A DNA stretch of 64,000 nt from positions 1,876,501 through 1,940,500 of the forward strand of contig NZ_AP026968.1 in the NCBI RefSeq assembly GCF_037076355.1, read 5' to 3'. A program made the position numbers and the translations under genes. This document shows, piece by piece, positions 44,810-53,630 of the stretch; the first letter of the stretch is position 1, and each line of letters begins with the position of its first letter. The notes below the pieces were generated by a model. It did not search any database. It was not told where the DNA came from and saw only the letters and a program-made list of their open reading frames with translations. Origin of the DNA: Streptococcus parapneumoniae (GTDB lineage: Bacteria > Bacillota > Bacilli > Lactobacillales > Streptococcaceae).

Positions 44810-45358
44810 TTATCCGATTAAATTTGTCACCCAGATTTGTTTAAGCCAACTAGTTGTTACTGGTATGCTCTGGATGATATGTTTTGCGACGATACTCTTT
44901 TCAAGAGGATTTTGTATAACTGCCATGGGGATAGTCGCCAAGATGGTCAAGGCCATTTGCAAGACAAATAAGGTCACCAACATGGACAAGATACCTGCTG
45001 AAACTTGGAACAACTTACCACCCAGTTTTTTACTAGGAAGTAAGTGTAAGAGGAGACCAAGCAAACGACCGATGCTATAGACAACCCCGAAAACCAACAA
45101 GTAGCCGATACCCGCGTAAAAGACCTTATCCAACTGAAAGAGTTGATCCGATGGGAAAAAGAAAGTTCCCTGACCTTCCTGCGGATTTGCATAAGGGAGC
45201 AATAAATGGAATTGTTCTCCCAGCCCCTTATAAAACTGGCCAGCCATAAAAGCCGATGCCATGGCTGAAATCAGGTAATAAACCTGTAAGAGCAGGCCTC
45301 TCCGATAGCCGATATAAAATCCCCAAGCCAAGACCAATAGAAGAAGGAGTGAAATCAT
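44810..45358 (-). CDS. cvpA: CvpA-family membrane protein
   Basis: A 182-residue membrane protein beginning MISLLLLLVLAWGFYIGYRRG, with four hydrophobic helices and the CvpA-type N-terminus (GFYIGYRRGLLLQVYYLI). CvpA was named for colicin V production in E. coli; its molecular role in streptococci is not known. Its start overlaps the zapA stop (ATGA), so the two form an operon ending at the terminator right behind cvpA. Confidence 0.88.
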   Translation of the reverse strand: MISLLLLLVLAWGFYIGYRRGLLLQVYYLISAMASAFMAGQFYKGLGEQFHLLLPYANPQEGQGTFFFPSDQLFQLDKVFYAGIGYLLVFGVVYSIGRLLGLLLHLLPSKKLGGKLFQVSAGILSMLVTLFVLQMALTILATIPMAVIQNPLEKSIVAKHIIQSIPVTTSWLKQIWVTNLIG

Positions 45359-45657
45359 AAGGAATCCTCAATCTTGCTCTGTTCTTGCTTGCAAGTCACC
45401 AGCTTGTGACGGAGTTCTTCTAATTCTTGCTCCTTATCATCAAATTCAATCTCACGGCTGAGTTGAGTTGACAAACAGTTGACTGCCAACAAAAGAGCGA
45501 TTGTTTCATCATCTGCGCTAGGCATTTGTTCTTTAATTGCTTGGTATTTTTCTGTCGCAACCTTGGCGATTTCCTCCATAAAGAGATTGTCATGTTCGCT
45601 TGTCAAGGTTAATGATTTTTTCCCGAATGTAAATTTGAATCGATTTAGATTTGCCAT
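45355..45657 (-). CDS. zapA: Cell division protein ZapA-like
   Basis: ZapA binds FtsZ and promotes bundling of the Z-ring. The 100-residue protein starts MANLNRFKFTFGKKSLTLTS (beta-strand head), then a long helix with DDETIALLLAVNCLSTQLSR and a Glu/Lys coiled coil to the end, which fits Gram-positive ZapA. I use the ATG at 45657, which has GAGGTG six bases before it; the frame extends to a GTG three codons upstream that would overlap the ribosome binding site. Confidence 0.82.
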   Translation of the reverse strand: MANLNRFKFTFGKKSLTLTSEHDNLFMEEIAKVATEKYQAIKEQMPSADDETIALLLAVNCLSTQLSREIEFDDKEQELEELRHKLVTCKQEQSKIEDSL

Positions 45658-45674
45658 AAAATTCACCTCACGAT

Positions 45675-45703
45675 ATTATACCAAAATTCGCTAATTTTGT
45701 CAG
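45675..45703 (-). promoter_or_regulatory. zapA-cvpA promoter
   Basis: On the minus strand CTGACA (45698-45703) and TATAAT (45675-45680) are 17 bp apart. Transcription would start near 45668, only about ten bases before the ATG. The promoter faces away from rnhC and almost touches the rnhC promoter. Confidence 0.72.
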
Positions 45704-45705
45704 TT

Positions 45706-45736
45706 TTTACAAATTTACCTGCTTTTATGGTACAAT
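45706..45736 (+). promoter_or_regulatory. rnhC promoter, close to the start codon
   Basis: A -10 TACAAT is at 45731-45736, with a -35 TTTACA (45706-45711, 19 bp) or TTACAA (18 bp). The ATG at 45744 is only seven bases beyond the -10, and no Shine-Dalgarno is present between them. Confidence 0.6.
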
Positions 45737-45743
45737 AGAAACT

Positions 45744-46625
45744 ATGGCAAGTATAACACTCACACCAAGCGAAAAGGAGATTCAGACTTTTCTTGAACAC
45801 TATCAAAGCAGTCTGGCTCCCAGCAAGAATCCCTATATTCGCTACTTTTTGCGACTACCTCAAGCAACGGTTTCTATCTATACTTCTGGAAAGGTCTTGC
45901 TTCAGGGTGAAGGGGCTGAGAAATATGCTAGTTTCTTTGGCTATCAAGTTGTAGAGGAAAACAGGGGACAAAATTTCCCTTTGATTGGGACAGATGAGGT
46001 TGGAAATGGTTCCTACTTTGGTGGGCTTGCAGTTGTGGCTTCCTTTGTCACACCCGACCAGCATGACTTCTTGCGAAAACTCGGTGTGGGAGATTCTAAA
46101 ACTCTGACCGACCAAAAGATTCGTCAGATTGCCCCTATCCTCAAGGAAAAAATCCAGCATCAGGCACTGCTTCTCTCACCAAGCAAGTACAACGAAGTCA
46201 TCGGAGACCGCTACAACGCTGTTTCGGTTAAGGTTGCCCTCCATAATCAGGCTATCTATCTCCTCCTTCAAAAAGGTGTTCAGCCTGAGAAAATTGTGAT
46301 TGATGCCTTTACCAGTGCTAAAAATTATGACAAGTACTTAGCACAAGAGGCCAATCGTTTCAGCAATCCTATCAGCTTAGAAGAAAAGGCTGAGGGCAAA
46401 TACTTGGCTGTCGCAGTTTCTTCCATCATTGCGCGTGATCTCTTTCTAGAAAATCTTGAAAATCTAGGACGAGAACTGGGTTATCAACTTCCAAGTGGAG
46501 CTGGAACGGCTTCTGATAAGGTAGCTAGCCAGATTTTACAAGCCTATGGTATGCAGGGACTCAACTTCTGCGCCAAACTGCACTTTAAAAATACTGAAAA
46601 AGCGAAAAAACGCTTAGAAAGGTAA
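45744..46625 (+). CDS. rnhC: Ribonuclease HIII
   Basis: RNase HIII cuts the RNA strand of RNA-DNA hybrids. The 293-residue protein has the N-terminal TBP-like substrate-binding domain typical of HIII (about residues 1-80) and the RNase H core starting [20 protein letters not shown]. Acidic catalytic residues are seen in DEVG, in VIDAF and in the later [20 protein letters not shown] segment. It is divergent from zapA and followed after three bases by lepB. The start codon lacks a Shine-Dalgarno and lies at the expected transcription start, so the mRNA may be leaderless. Confidence 0.95.
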   Translation: MASITLTPSEKEIQTFLEHYQSSLAPSKNPYIRYFLRLPQATVSIYTSGKVLLQGEGAEKYASFFGYQVVEENRGQNFPLIGTDEVGNGSYFGGLAVVASFVTPDQHDFLRKLGVGDSKTLTDQKIRQIAPILKEKIQHQALLLSPSKYNEVIGDRYNAVSVKVALHNQAIYLLLQKGVQPEKIVIDAFTSAKNYDKYLAQEANRFSNPISLEEKAEGKYLAVAVSSIIARDLFLENLENLGRELGYQLPSGAGTASDKVASQILQAYGMQGLNFCAKLHFKNTEKAKKRLER

Positions 46626-46628
46626 ATT

Positions 46629-47243
46629 ATGAATTCATTTAAAAATTTCTTAAAAGAGTGGGGATTGTTCCTCCTGATTCTGTCATTACTAGCTTTAAGC
46701 CGTATCTTTTTTTGGAGTAATGTCCGCGTAGAAGGACACTCCATGGATCCTACCCTAGCGGATGGCGAAATTCTCTTTGTTGTCAAACACCTCCCTATTG
46801 ACCGTTTTGATATCGTGGTAGCCCATGAGGAAGACGGTAATAAGGACATTGTCAAGCGCGTGATTGGAATGCCTGGCGACACTATCCGTTACGAAAACGA
46901 TAAACTTTACATCAATGACAAAGAGACAGATGAACCTTATCTAGCTGACTATATCAAACGCTTCAAGGATGACAAACTCCAAAGCACATACTCAGGCAAG
47001 GGCTTTGAAGGAAATAAAGGCACTTTCTTTAGAAGTATCGCTCAAAAAGCGCAAGCCTTCACAGTTGATGTCAACTATAACACCAACTTTAGCTTTACTG
47101 TTCCAGAAGGAGAATACCTTCTCCTCGGAGATGACCGCCTGGTTTCGAGCGACAGCCGCCATGTAGGTACTTTTAAAGCAAAAGATATCACAGGGGAAGC
47201 TAAATTCCGCTTCTGGCCAATCACCCGTATCGGAACATTTTAA
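46629..47243 (+). CDS. lepB: Signal peptidase I
   Basis: LepB cuts signal peptides from secreted proteins at the outer face of the membrane. The 204-residue protein has one N-terminal membrane helix (about residues 10-30). The Ser of the Ser-Lys dyad is in VEGHSMDPTL and the Lys in DIVKRVIGMPGD; the later GEYLLLGDDRLVSSDSRHVG is the conserved box E. It likely processes the YSIRK and choline-binding proteins in this window. It shares a transcript with rnhC and ends in a terminator at 47251-47286. Confidence 0.95.
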   Translation: MNSFKNFLKEWGLFLLILSLLALSRIFFWSNVRVEGHSMDPTLADGEILFVVKHLPIDRFDIVVAHEEDGNKDIVKRVIGMPGDTIRYENDKLYINDKETDEPYLADYIKRFKDDKLQSTYSGKGFEGNKGTFFRSIAQKAQAFTVDVNYNTNFSFTVPEGEYLLLGDDRLVSSDSRHVGTFKAKDITGEAKFRFWPITRIGTF

Positions 47244-47250
47244 GAAACCT

Positions 47251-47286
47251 AAGAGGCCGAGAATCAAGAATCTCAGCCTCTTCTTC
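47251..47286 (+). terminator. Terminator after lepB
   Basis: AGAGGC-CGAGA and TCTCA-GCCTCT form a long hairpin starting seven bases after the lepB stop, followed by TTCTTCT. Confidence 0.78.
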
Positions 47287-47371
47287 TATCGTGAGAAGAT
47301 GATTATTCACTACCCAGTCTAACTAGGATAGAAACAACCCCAGCTCTCACCTATTCATACAAAGGAATTTT

Positions 47372-49738
47372 ATGGAAGTTTATTTTTCAGGAACCATTGA
47401 ACGGATTATTTTTGAAAATCCCAGCAATTTTTATCGTATCCTCCTCCTAGAAATCGAAGATACGGACGCAGAAGATTTTGATGATTTTGAAATCATTGTC
47501 ACGGGCACCATGGCTGATGTGATTGAGGGAGAAGACTATACTTTTTGGGGACAAATTGTCCAGCACTCCAAGTATGGGGAGCAACTGCAAATCAGTCGTT
47601 ATGAACGCGCAAAACCAACTAGCAAGGGCTTGGTTAAGTACTTTTCAAGTAGCCATTTCAAGGGAATTGGTCTCAAGACAGCTCAGAAAATCGTGGACAC
47701 CTACGGCGACAATACCATTGACGAAATTTTGCAACATCCAGAAAAGTTAGAAGGCATCGCAGGACTCTCTGCCAAAAATCGTGAGGCTTTCGTCTCCACC
47801 CTCCGTCTCAACTACGGAACAGAGATGGTTTTGGCCAAACTAGCCAACTACGGCATTCCCAATAAACTAGCCTTTCAAATTCAAGACTTTTACAAGGAAG
47901 AAACCCTTGATGTGGTTGAAAATTATCCCTATCAGCTGGTTGAAGATATCAAAGGATTGGGATTTACCATTGCTGACCAACTAGCTGAGGAACTAGGCAT
48001 CGAAAGTCAGGCTCCTGAACGCTTCCGCGCCGGTCTAGTTCACATTCTTTTTCAGACCTGTATGGAAACAGGGGACACCTATGTTGAAGCACGGGATTTG
48101 CTAGAACAAACCCTTAATCTCCTTGAATCTTCTCGCCCCGTGGAACTGGATCCCAGCCAAGTGGCCCAAGAACTCTCCTACCTGATCGAAGAAGACAAGG
48201 TTCAGCAGATTGATACCAAAATTTTTGACAACAGCCTCTTTTTCGCTGAGGAAGGCATCCGCAGTCACTTGGTTCGTATCCTTGAAAAAGGAAAACAGAA
48301 GAGTCATGATTTAGAAACTATTCAAAAACATATCACTACTGTCGAGGAAGAACTGGGGATTGAGTATGATAGCATTCAAAAACAGGCTATCTGCGATGCT
48401 ATCCAGAACAAGGTCTTTATCCTGACAGGTGGGCCTGGTACTGGTAAGACAACAGTTATCAATGGGATCATCGCTGTTTATGCCCTTTTAGAAGGACTTG
48501 ACCTCAGGAAAAAAAGCAATCTACCGATTCTTCTTGCTGCTCCAACTGGACGAGCAGCTCGCCGCATGAATGAATTGACAGGCTTGCCTAGCGCGACCAT
48601 ACACCGTCATTTAGGAATGACAGGTGACGATGACACCAGTCATCTGGAAGATTATCTGGATGCCGACTTTATTATCGTGGATGAATTTTCTATGGTGGAT
48701 ACTTGGCTGGCCAACCAACTCTTCTCCAACATCTCTTCTAACAGCAAGATCCTCATCGTGGGTGACAGCGACCAGTTGCCGTCTGTCAGTCCTGGACAGG
48801 TTCTAGCGGATCTGCTTCATATTCCCTTGATTCCTCAGACTCGCTTGGAAAATATTTACCGGCAAAGCGAAGAATCAACCATTGTCACCCTAGCTAGTCA
48901 GATTAGACAGGGCATCCTGCCATCTGATTTTACCCAGAAAAAAGCAGACCGTTCCTACTTTGAAATTGCTAGCGGGCATATTCCTGCTACCATTGAAAAG
49001 ATTTTAGGCGCGGCCCTAAGAAGTGGTATTCCTGCCCGTGATATTCAGGTTCTGGCCCCCATGTACCGAGGGACGGCAGGAATTGATGCCATCAACCAGC
49101 TCATGCAAGACCTCCTGAATCCACCACAAAAAGATCAACTCAGTTTTGAAGCTCCCCAGTGCCACTATCGCAAGGGAGACAAGGTCATTCATTTAGTCAA
49201 CGATGCTGAAATCAATGTCTTTAATGGAGATTTGGGAGCTATCACAGACCTGATTCCTGGTAAATACACCGAGTCGAAACAAGATGAGATTGTCATTGAT
49301 TTTGACGGCAACGAAGTCTCTTACCCACGTAACGAATGGTACAAAATTCGCTTGGCCTATGCCATGAGTATCCATAAATCACAGGGAAGTGAGTTCCCTG
49401 TTGTCATCCTACCTATCACTAGTGCTAGTAGGCGTATGCTGGAGCGCAATCTCATCTATACAGCCATTACACGCGCCAAAAGCAAGCTTATCTTACTAGG
49501 CGAATTACAAGCCTTCGACTATGCTACCCAGCACATCGGAACTGCCCGAAAAACCTATCTGATTGAACGCTTCAGTGATTTATTGGAGAATGTTGAAGAA
49601 AAGCAACCAGCTATCTCTGAAACTGCCACATCAAGCGCCTCTGAACAATCCTACATCCTGACAGAAGAAAACTGGGACAGCATCCCAGCCATGATTGGGA
49701 TTACAGACGCAGACCTCAAAGAGATTTTTGGAAAATAG
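47372..49738 (+). CDS. recD2: RecD-like 5'-3' DNA helicase RecD2
   Basis: RecD2 is a superfamily 1B helicase of bacteria without RecBCD and acts in DNA repair and replication-fork maintenance. The 788-residue protein has an OB-like N-terminus, helix-hairpin-helix motifs (FKGIGLKTAQKIVDTYGD, EGIAGLSAKNREAF, and a third around IKGLGFTIAD), Walker A LTGGPGTGKTTVINGI, Walker B VDEFSMVD, motif III GDSDQLPSVSPG and a C-terminal SIHKSQGSEFPVVILP box. It is convergent with tig and shares a terminator with it. Confidence 0.95.
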   Translation: MEVYFSGTIERIIFENPSNFYRILLLEIEDTDAEDFDDFEIIVTGTMADVIEGEDYTFWGQIVQHSKYGEQLQISRYERAKPTSKGLVKYFSSSHFKGIGLKTAQKIVDTYGDNTIDEILQHPEKLEGIAGLSAKNREAFVSTLRLNYGTEMVLAKLANYGIPNKLAFQIQDFYKEETLDVVENYPYQLVEDIKGLGFTIADQLAEELGIESQAPERFRAGLVHILFQTCMETGDTYVEARDLLEQTLNLLESSRPVELDPSQVAQELSYLIEEDKVQQIDTKIFDNSLFFAEEGIRSHLVRILEKGKQKSHDLETIQKHITTVEEELGIEYDSIQKQAICDAIQNKVFILTGGPGTGKTTVINGIIAVYALLEGLDLRKKSNLPILLAAPTGRAARRMNELTGLPSATIHRHLGMTGDDDTSHLEDYLDADFIIVDEFSMVDTWLANQLFSNISSNSKILIVGDSDQLPSVSPGQVLADLLHIPLIPQTRLENIYRQSEESTIVTLASQIRQGILPSDFTQKKADRSYFEIASGHIPATIEKILGAALRSGIPARDIQVLAPMYRGTAGIDAINQLMQDLLNPPQKDQLSFEAPQCHYRKGDKVIHLVNDAEINVFNGDLGAITDLIPGKYTESKQDEIVIDFDGNEVSYPRNEWYKIRLAYAMSIHKSQGSEFPVVILPITSASRRMLERNLIYTAITRAKSKLILLGELQAFDYATQHIGTARKTYLIERFSDLLENVEEKQPAISETATSSASEQSYILTEENWDSIPAMIGITDADLKEIFGK

Positions 49739-49743
49739 TGTAT

Positions 49744-49780
49744 AAGAAAACCCACCAATTCAGGTGGGTTTTCTGTTTAT
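49744..49780. terminator. Bidirectional terminator between recD2 and tig
   Basis: AAAACCCACC (49747-49756) and GGTGGGTTTT (49763-49772) form a perfect 10-bp stem with A/T arms that serve both convergent genes. Confidence 0.9.
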
Positions 49781-49785
49781 TAAGA

Positions 49786-51069
49786 TTATTTTACTGTTGC
49801 TGTGCTTGTGATCAATTCAACAGCTTTTTTGATAGTGATATCATGTTTCAACATGTCAGCTGAAAGCAAGTTTTGAACTTGTGCAACTTCCATGTTGTAG
49901 TCTGCTGCCAATTGCTCAACTTCTTTTTGTATTTCTTCTTCTGAAGCATCAAATCCTTCAGCTTTGGCAACTGCTTCGATAACAAGGTTAGTCTTAGTAC
50001 GTGACTCAGCTTCTGCTTGGTATTGGTTGTGAAGGTCTTCTTGAGTAGTTCCAGTGATTTGGAAGTACATGTCAGGGTTGATCCCTTGACGTTGCAAGTT
50101 CCCAAGGAATTCATTTACTGAACGGTGAACTTCTTCGTGGATCATTTCTTCTGGAAGTTCTACGATTTCAGCATTTTCTACAGCTGTATCAATTGCTGCA
50201 CCTTCAACTGCATCTTTGTAAGCTTCTTCTTTAGCAGTAGCCAATTCTTTGCGGTATTTTTCTTTCAAGTCAGCAAGTGTTTCAACTTCTTCATCAATGT
50301 CTTTTGCAAGTTCATCGTCAAGAGCTGGAACTTCTTTAGCTTTTACTTCGTGGATAGTTGTCACGAATTTAGCTTCTTTACCTGCAAGGTCTTCTGCTTG
50401 GTAGTCTTCTGGGAATGTTACGATAACATCAACAGTTTCGCCAGCTGAGTGGCCTACCAATTGGTCTTCGAAACCAGGGATGAATTGACCTGAACCAAGT
50501 CCAAGTGAGAAGTTTTCACCTTTTCCGCCGTCAAATTCAACACCGTCGATAGAACCAACGAAGTCGATGACAACAGTGTCGCCGTTTTCAGCAGCAGCTT
50601 CTTTGATAACCAATTCAGCCAAGTTGTTGCGTTCGCGTTCGATACGCTCTTCAACATCAGCGTCAGTTACTCCTTTTTCTAGATCAACTGATACTTCAAG
50701 GTTTTTGTAGTCACCCAATTTTACTTCAGGTTTTGTAACGACTTCAGCAGTGATAACCCAGTCTTGACCTTTTTCCATTGAAGTTACATCAATTTTTGGT
50801 TGTGCAACCACTTCAAGATCAGCTTCTTTTACAGCTGCTTCATAAGCGTTTGGCAAAAGAGCGTTCATAACGTCTTGGTAAAGTGATTCTTCACCAAATT
50901 TTTTGTCGAAGATAGGGCGTGGAAGGTGACCTTTACGGAAACCTGGGACATTAAGAGATTTCTTCACTGAGTTGAAGACACGGTCCAATTCTGGTTTGAT
51001 TTGGTCTTGAGAGATAGTGAAAGTCAAGACACCACGGTTTGTTTCTTTGTTTTCAAATGATACAGACAT
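49786..51069 (-). CDS. tig: Trigger factor (ribosome-associated chaperone)
   Basis: Trigger factor binds the ribosome exit tunnel and helps nascent chains fold; in streptococci (RopA) it is also needed for some secreted proteins. The 427-residue protein has the N-terminal ribosome-binding domain with [12 protein letters not shown] (the GFRxG(K/H)xP signature), a central FKBP-type PPIase domain (about 150-250, with [15 protein letters not shown] and [15 protein letters not shown]) and a C-terminal helical chaperone domain. It has its own promoter at 51107-51136. Confidence 0.97.
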   Translation of the reverse strand: MSVSFENKETNRGVLTFTISQDQIKPELDRVFNSVKKSLNVPGFRKGHLPRPIFDKKFGEESLYQDVMNALLPNAYEAAVKEADLEVVAQPKIDVTSMEKGQDWVITAEVVTKPEVKLGDYKNLEVSVDLEKGVTDADVEERIERERNNLAELVIKEAAAENGDTVVIDFVGSIDGVEFDGGKGENFSLGLGSGQFIPGFEDQLVGHSAGETVDVIVTFPEDYQAEDLAGKEAKFVTTIHEVKAKEVPALDDELAKDIDEEVETLADLKEKYRKELATAKEEAYKDAVEGAAIDTAVENAEIVELPEEMIHEEVHRSVNEFLGNLQRQGINPDMYFQITGTTQEDLHNQYQAEAESRTKTNLVIEAVAKAEGFDASEEEIQKEVEQLAADYNMEVAQVQNLLSADMLKHDITIKKAVELITSTATVK

Positions 51070-51106
51070 TCTGTCATTTCTCCTTAAAATTTTTTAAATA
51101 CAGTCT

Positions 51107-51136
51107 ATTATAACATAAACGAGCGAATTTTTTCAA
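51107..51136 (-). promoter_or_regulatory. tig promoter
   Basis: On the minus strand TTGAAA (51131-51136) and TATAAT (51107-51112) are 18 bp apart, about 40 bases before the ATG. Confidence 0.75.
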
Positions 51137-51243
51137 GTAATGACTGCGCTTTTCAATGATGCTGGAAGTATGGTTTCTTCTTGGTTTTCTTTAGGTTTCG
51201 AATATAATCTTATAAAAGATGCTTAATGATGGCTGATTACAGT

Positions 51244-51287
51244 AAAAAACGAATCGCCCACACATCCCTCATTAGGCGATTCGTTTT
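51244..51287 (-). terminator. Terminator of the first choline-binding protein gene
   Basis: ACGAATCGCC (51249-51258) and GGCGATTCGT (51275-51284) pair perfectly over 10 bp; on the minus strand six T follow. It sits directly behind the stop codon. Confidence 0.88.
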
Positions 51288-51290
51288 GTA

Positions 51291-52475
51291 TTATTTAACC
51301 ACAAGAACCTTGTAATATTCATACTTATTTGGCTGTGTAATCTTAATTTTTTGACCATAGAAACCATCGATTTCTTTGTCAAAATAATCTGAAAATCTTG
51401 ATGGCAAGCGTTTCATCTTAAGAACCTCACCAGATTGGTCTGCATATACAAGGAAATGATAGTGGGTTGTAGACATACCGTCATCAATCAATACAAAGTA
51501 ACCTGTTTTAAGCTTACCTTGTCCATTATCTAAATGGTATAGTTTATTGTTATTGATTGTGAAGTTAGTAGATGGAAGTCTAAGTCGTACACCTGGGTCT
51601 TCTAGATAAAGATCATTGCCAACTTTTTTGATTTCTGATCTAGTTGTCATCTCTGGAAGTGGTAATACTCTACGACCATCTGCTCCAAAGTAATATCGAC
51701 CTGGTAGATTTTGGAAATTACGAATAACAGCTTTAGGATCAATTTCTTGTCCTTCTTCTTTATTATCTACTAAAGCTAAGATTGTATTTGAAACTTGATC
51801 CCCATATTTGTCGGAAAACTTCTTGAACTCAGGTTTGATGTACCAAGTGTTTTTATCCACGATAACATCAGTAAAGTTATTTCCGTCAAATTTTGATGTA
51901 ATCAGATACTCATATCCATCACCTAAACGGACAATATCATCATTTTTATAAGGGCTATTTTTTAAAGTCAACATATAGCCATCCTTACCAATGATATAAC
52001 TTTCTCCATCGCTGGCTGGAACAGCTCTGTCTGCGACCATAGCACCTGATTTTTCAAAGTAAGACCATTCACCATTTGCAGTCGCCCATCCTGTTGCCAT
52101 AGCGCCACTGCCTTTGAGGTAATACCATGTAGACCCTTCTTTGTACCAACCAGTACGCATAGCACCACTAGCTGCTAATGAGTACCATGTGCTTCCTTCC
52201 TTATACCAGCCAGTACGCATAGCGCCACTATCTGCTAGTGAATACCATGTATTGCCGTCTTTGAGCCAACCTGTCTGCATTTTACCAGCGCTATCGAAGT
52301 GGTACCAAGAACCAGCATTTTGTACCCATTTATTTTTAGCAAGACTGCCATCTTGAGAAAGATTCCAGTCAGCACCATTTTTAACCCAAGTATCTGCAGC
52401 CTGTGCTTGGTTGATAGATAAAAGTAGACCAGCACCTGCAAGTAAACCAAGTGTAAGTAGTTTAGATTTTTTCAT
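51291..52475 (-). CDS. Choline-binding surface protein (N-terminal choline-binding repeats, unknown C-terminal domain)
   Basis: A 394-residue secreted protein that should attach to phosphocholine on teichoic acids. It has a Sec signal peptide (MKKSKLLTLGLLAGAGLLLS, cleavage near AQA-AD). Residues about 28-150 are roughly six choline-binding repeats of the GWxxxGxxWYxLxxSGAMxTG type. The C-terminal 240 residues form a domain I do not recognise, with WYIKPEFKKFSDKYG and FQNLPGRYYFGADGRRVLPL. CbpF/CbpC/CbpJ-type pneumococcal proteins are also built largely of choline-binding repeats, and pneumococcal cbp genes lie in this part of the chromosome. It is a paralogue of the protein at 53631-54812. 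Confidence 0.88.
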   Translation of the reverse strand: MKKSKLLTLGLLAGAGLLLSINQAQAADTWVKNGADWNLSQDGSLAKNKWVQNAGSWYHFDSAGKMQTGWLKDGNTWYSLADSGAMRTGWYKEGSTWYSLAASGAMRTGWYKEGSTWYYLKGSGAMATGWATANGEWSYFEKSGAMVADRAVPASDGESYIIGKDGYMLTLKNSPYKNDDIVRLGDGYEYLITSKFDGNNFTDVIVDKNTWYIKPEFKKFSDKYGDQVSNTILALVDNKEEGQEIDPKAVIRNFQNLPGRYYFGADGRRVLPLPEMTTRSEIKKVGNDLYLEDPGVRLRLPSTNFTINNNKLYHLDNGQGKLKTGYFVLIDDGMSTTHYHFLVYADQSGEVLKMKRLPSRFSDYFDKEIDGFYGQKIKITQPNKYEYYKVLVVK

Positions 52476-52587
52476 AGCTATTTCCTCCTTTATTGAATAG
52501 TTATAAAAAGATAGTTTTCCATCATAAACATTCTACATAACTCCTAATAATCCTTAAGAGTCAACCAACACCTTCTTTCTATCATCA

Positions 52588-52616
52588 TTGCCCACCCCAC
52601 ACCTTTATGATATACT
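52588..52616 (+). promoter_or_regulatory. Promoter of the Rgg/MutR-like regulator
   Basis: TTGCCC (52588-52593) and TATACT (52611-52616) are exactly 17 bp apart. The ATG at 52673 is preceded by TTGGAGG. Confidence 0.6.
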
Positions 52617-52672
52617 AAGTATAAATATTTTCTTAAAACTTCTACTTTTGGAACATTTTTGGAGGCAAAAAT

Positions 52673-53545
52673 ATGCGGTGGGATATTGGTTCAGTTTATA
52701 AATACATTCGTAAGTCAAAAGGGATTACACAAAATGAGGTCTGTGGTGACTACATTACTCATTCTAACTTATCTAAGTTTGAAAATAATCATTCTACTCC
52801 TAGGTATGATACTATGGAGTTACTTTTGAGACAAATTGATATGAGTTTCGATGAATTTCATTATATTTGTCAACATTACCAAATGGATTCTCGTAAGAAA
52901 TTATTTTCAGAATATTATCAAGTCATTTCTTCACCTAATCTAGAAGAAATGAAGACACTGCTATCAAAATGTCAAATTTATCTAGATGAAGTGCAGAATG
53001 ATATCCCAATAGAACACGCTGTGAAAGAACTAACCATTTTTATAGAAGTGATTGAAAATCAGTTTTCCGATAAAGCCCAAGCCTTAGCTGAAGAGTTATG
53101 GAAAGAATTGGAAAAAAGAGATCAGTGGTTTCTCTCAGATTTACGGTTGTTAGTGATGATCATTTTCCATTTCCCTGTTGATTCACTAGAAATGCTACGT
53201 CAAAGACTTGTCAAATCTCTAAATAAATACACAGATTATCGCCCAATTCAAAGTATTCATTACTCCATTCTAGCCAATATGACCCGAATGTACCTTGAAG
53301 CAGGGAAGAAAGATGACTGTCTATGCTTAATTCAAGAATGTCTTGATTTAGCAAAAATATTGAAACGATACGATTTATTAGGTGTAGCTCAAGTACGTCT
53401 GGGAATCGTTAATGAAAATCATGCTATGATTAATAAAGGATTATCCTTACTCAAATCAACAAATGAAAGTCGATTACTGCGGGAAATGAAAAGAGAAGTT
53501 AGTGATTATTATCAAGCAGATTTTTTTGAAACAGAGGGCAAATAG
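52673..53545 (+). CDS. Rgg/GadR/MutR-family transcriptional regulator
   Basis: A 290-residue protein with an N-terminal XRE-type helix-turn-helix (about residues 5-60, YKYIRKSKGITQNEVCGDYI then HSNLSKFENNHSTPRYDTM) and an all-helical TPR-like C-terminal part, as in Rgg/MutR regulators that often sense short peptides. I saw no short hydrophobic pheromone gene in the 197 bases upstream or 85 bases downstream. It stands between the two choline-binding protein genes, divergent from one and convergent with the other, so control of one or both is plausible but not shown. Confidence 0.82.
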   Translation: MRWDIGSVYKYIRKSKGITQNEVCGDYITHSNLSKFENNHSTPRYDTMELLLRQIDMSFDEFHYICQHYQMDSRKKLFSEYYQVISSPNLEEMKTLLSKCQIYLDEVQNDIPIEHAVKELTIFIEVIENQFSDKAQALAEELWKELEKRDQWFLSDLRLLVMIIFHFPVDSLEMLRQRLVKSLNKYTDYRPIQSIHYSILANMTRMYLEAGKKDDCLCLIQECLDLAKILKRYDLLGVAQVRLGIVNENHAMINKGLSLLKSTNESRLLREMKREVSDYYQADFFETEGK

Positions 53546-53562
53546 TAACTATTATTTTATGA

Positions 53563-53610
53563 ATAAAAGCGAACATGACTTCCTAGTAGACAAAGTTGTT
53601 CGCTTTTTTC
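53563..53610. terminator. Shared terminator of the regulator and the second choline-binding gene
   Basis: AAAAGCGAACA (53565-53575, loosely starting at 53563) pairs with TGTTCGCTTTT (53597-53607). The stem is long, with T on the plus side and a matching A-run for the minus strand. Confidence 0.82.
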
Positions 53611-53630
53611 GTTTTACTCTGTCTGATAGT

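Noticed and set aside
52476..52672. Short hydrophobic peptide pheromone gene next to the Rgg-like regulator
   Set aside because: I found no 20-30-codon frame with a hydrophobic C-terminus and ribosome binding site in this gap.
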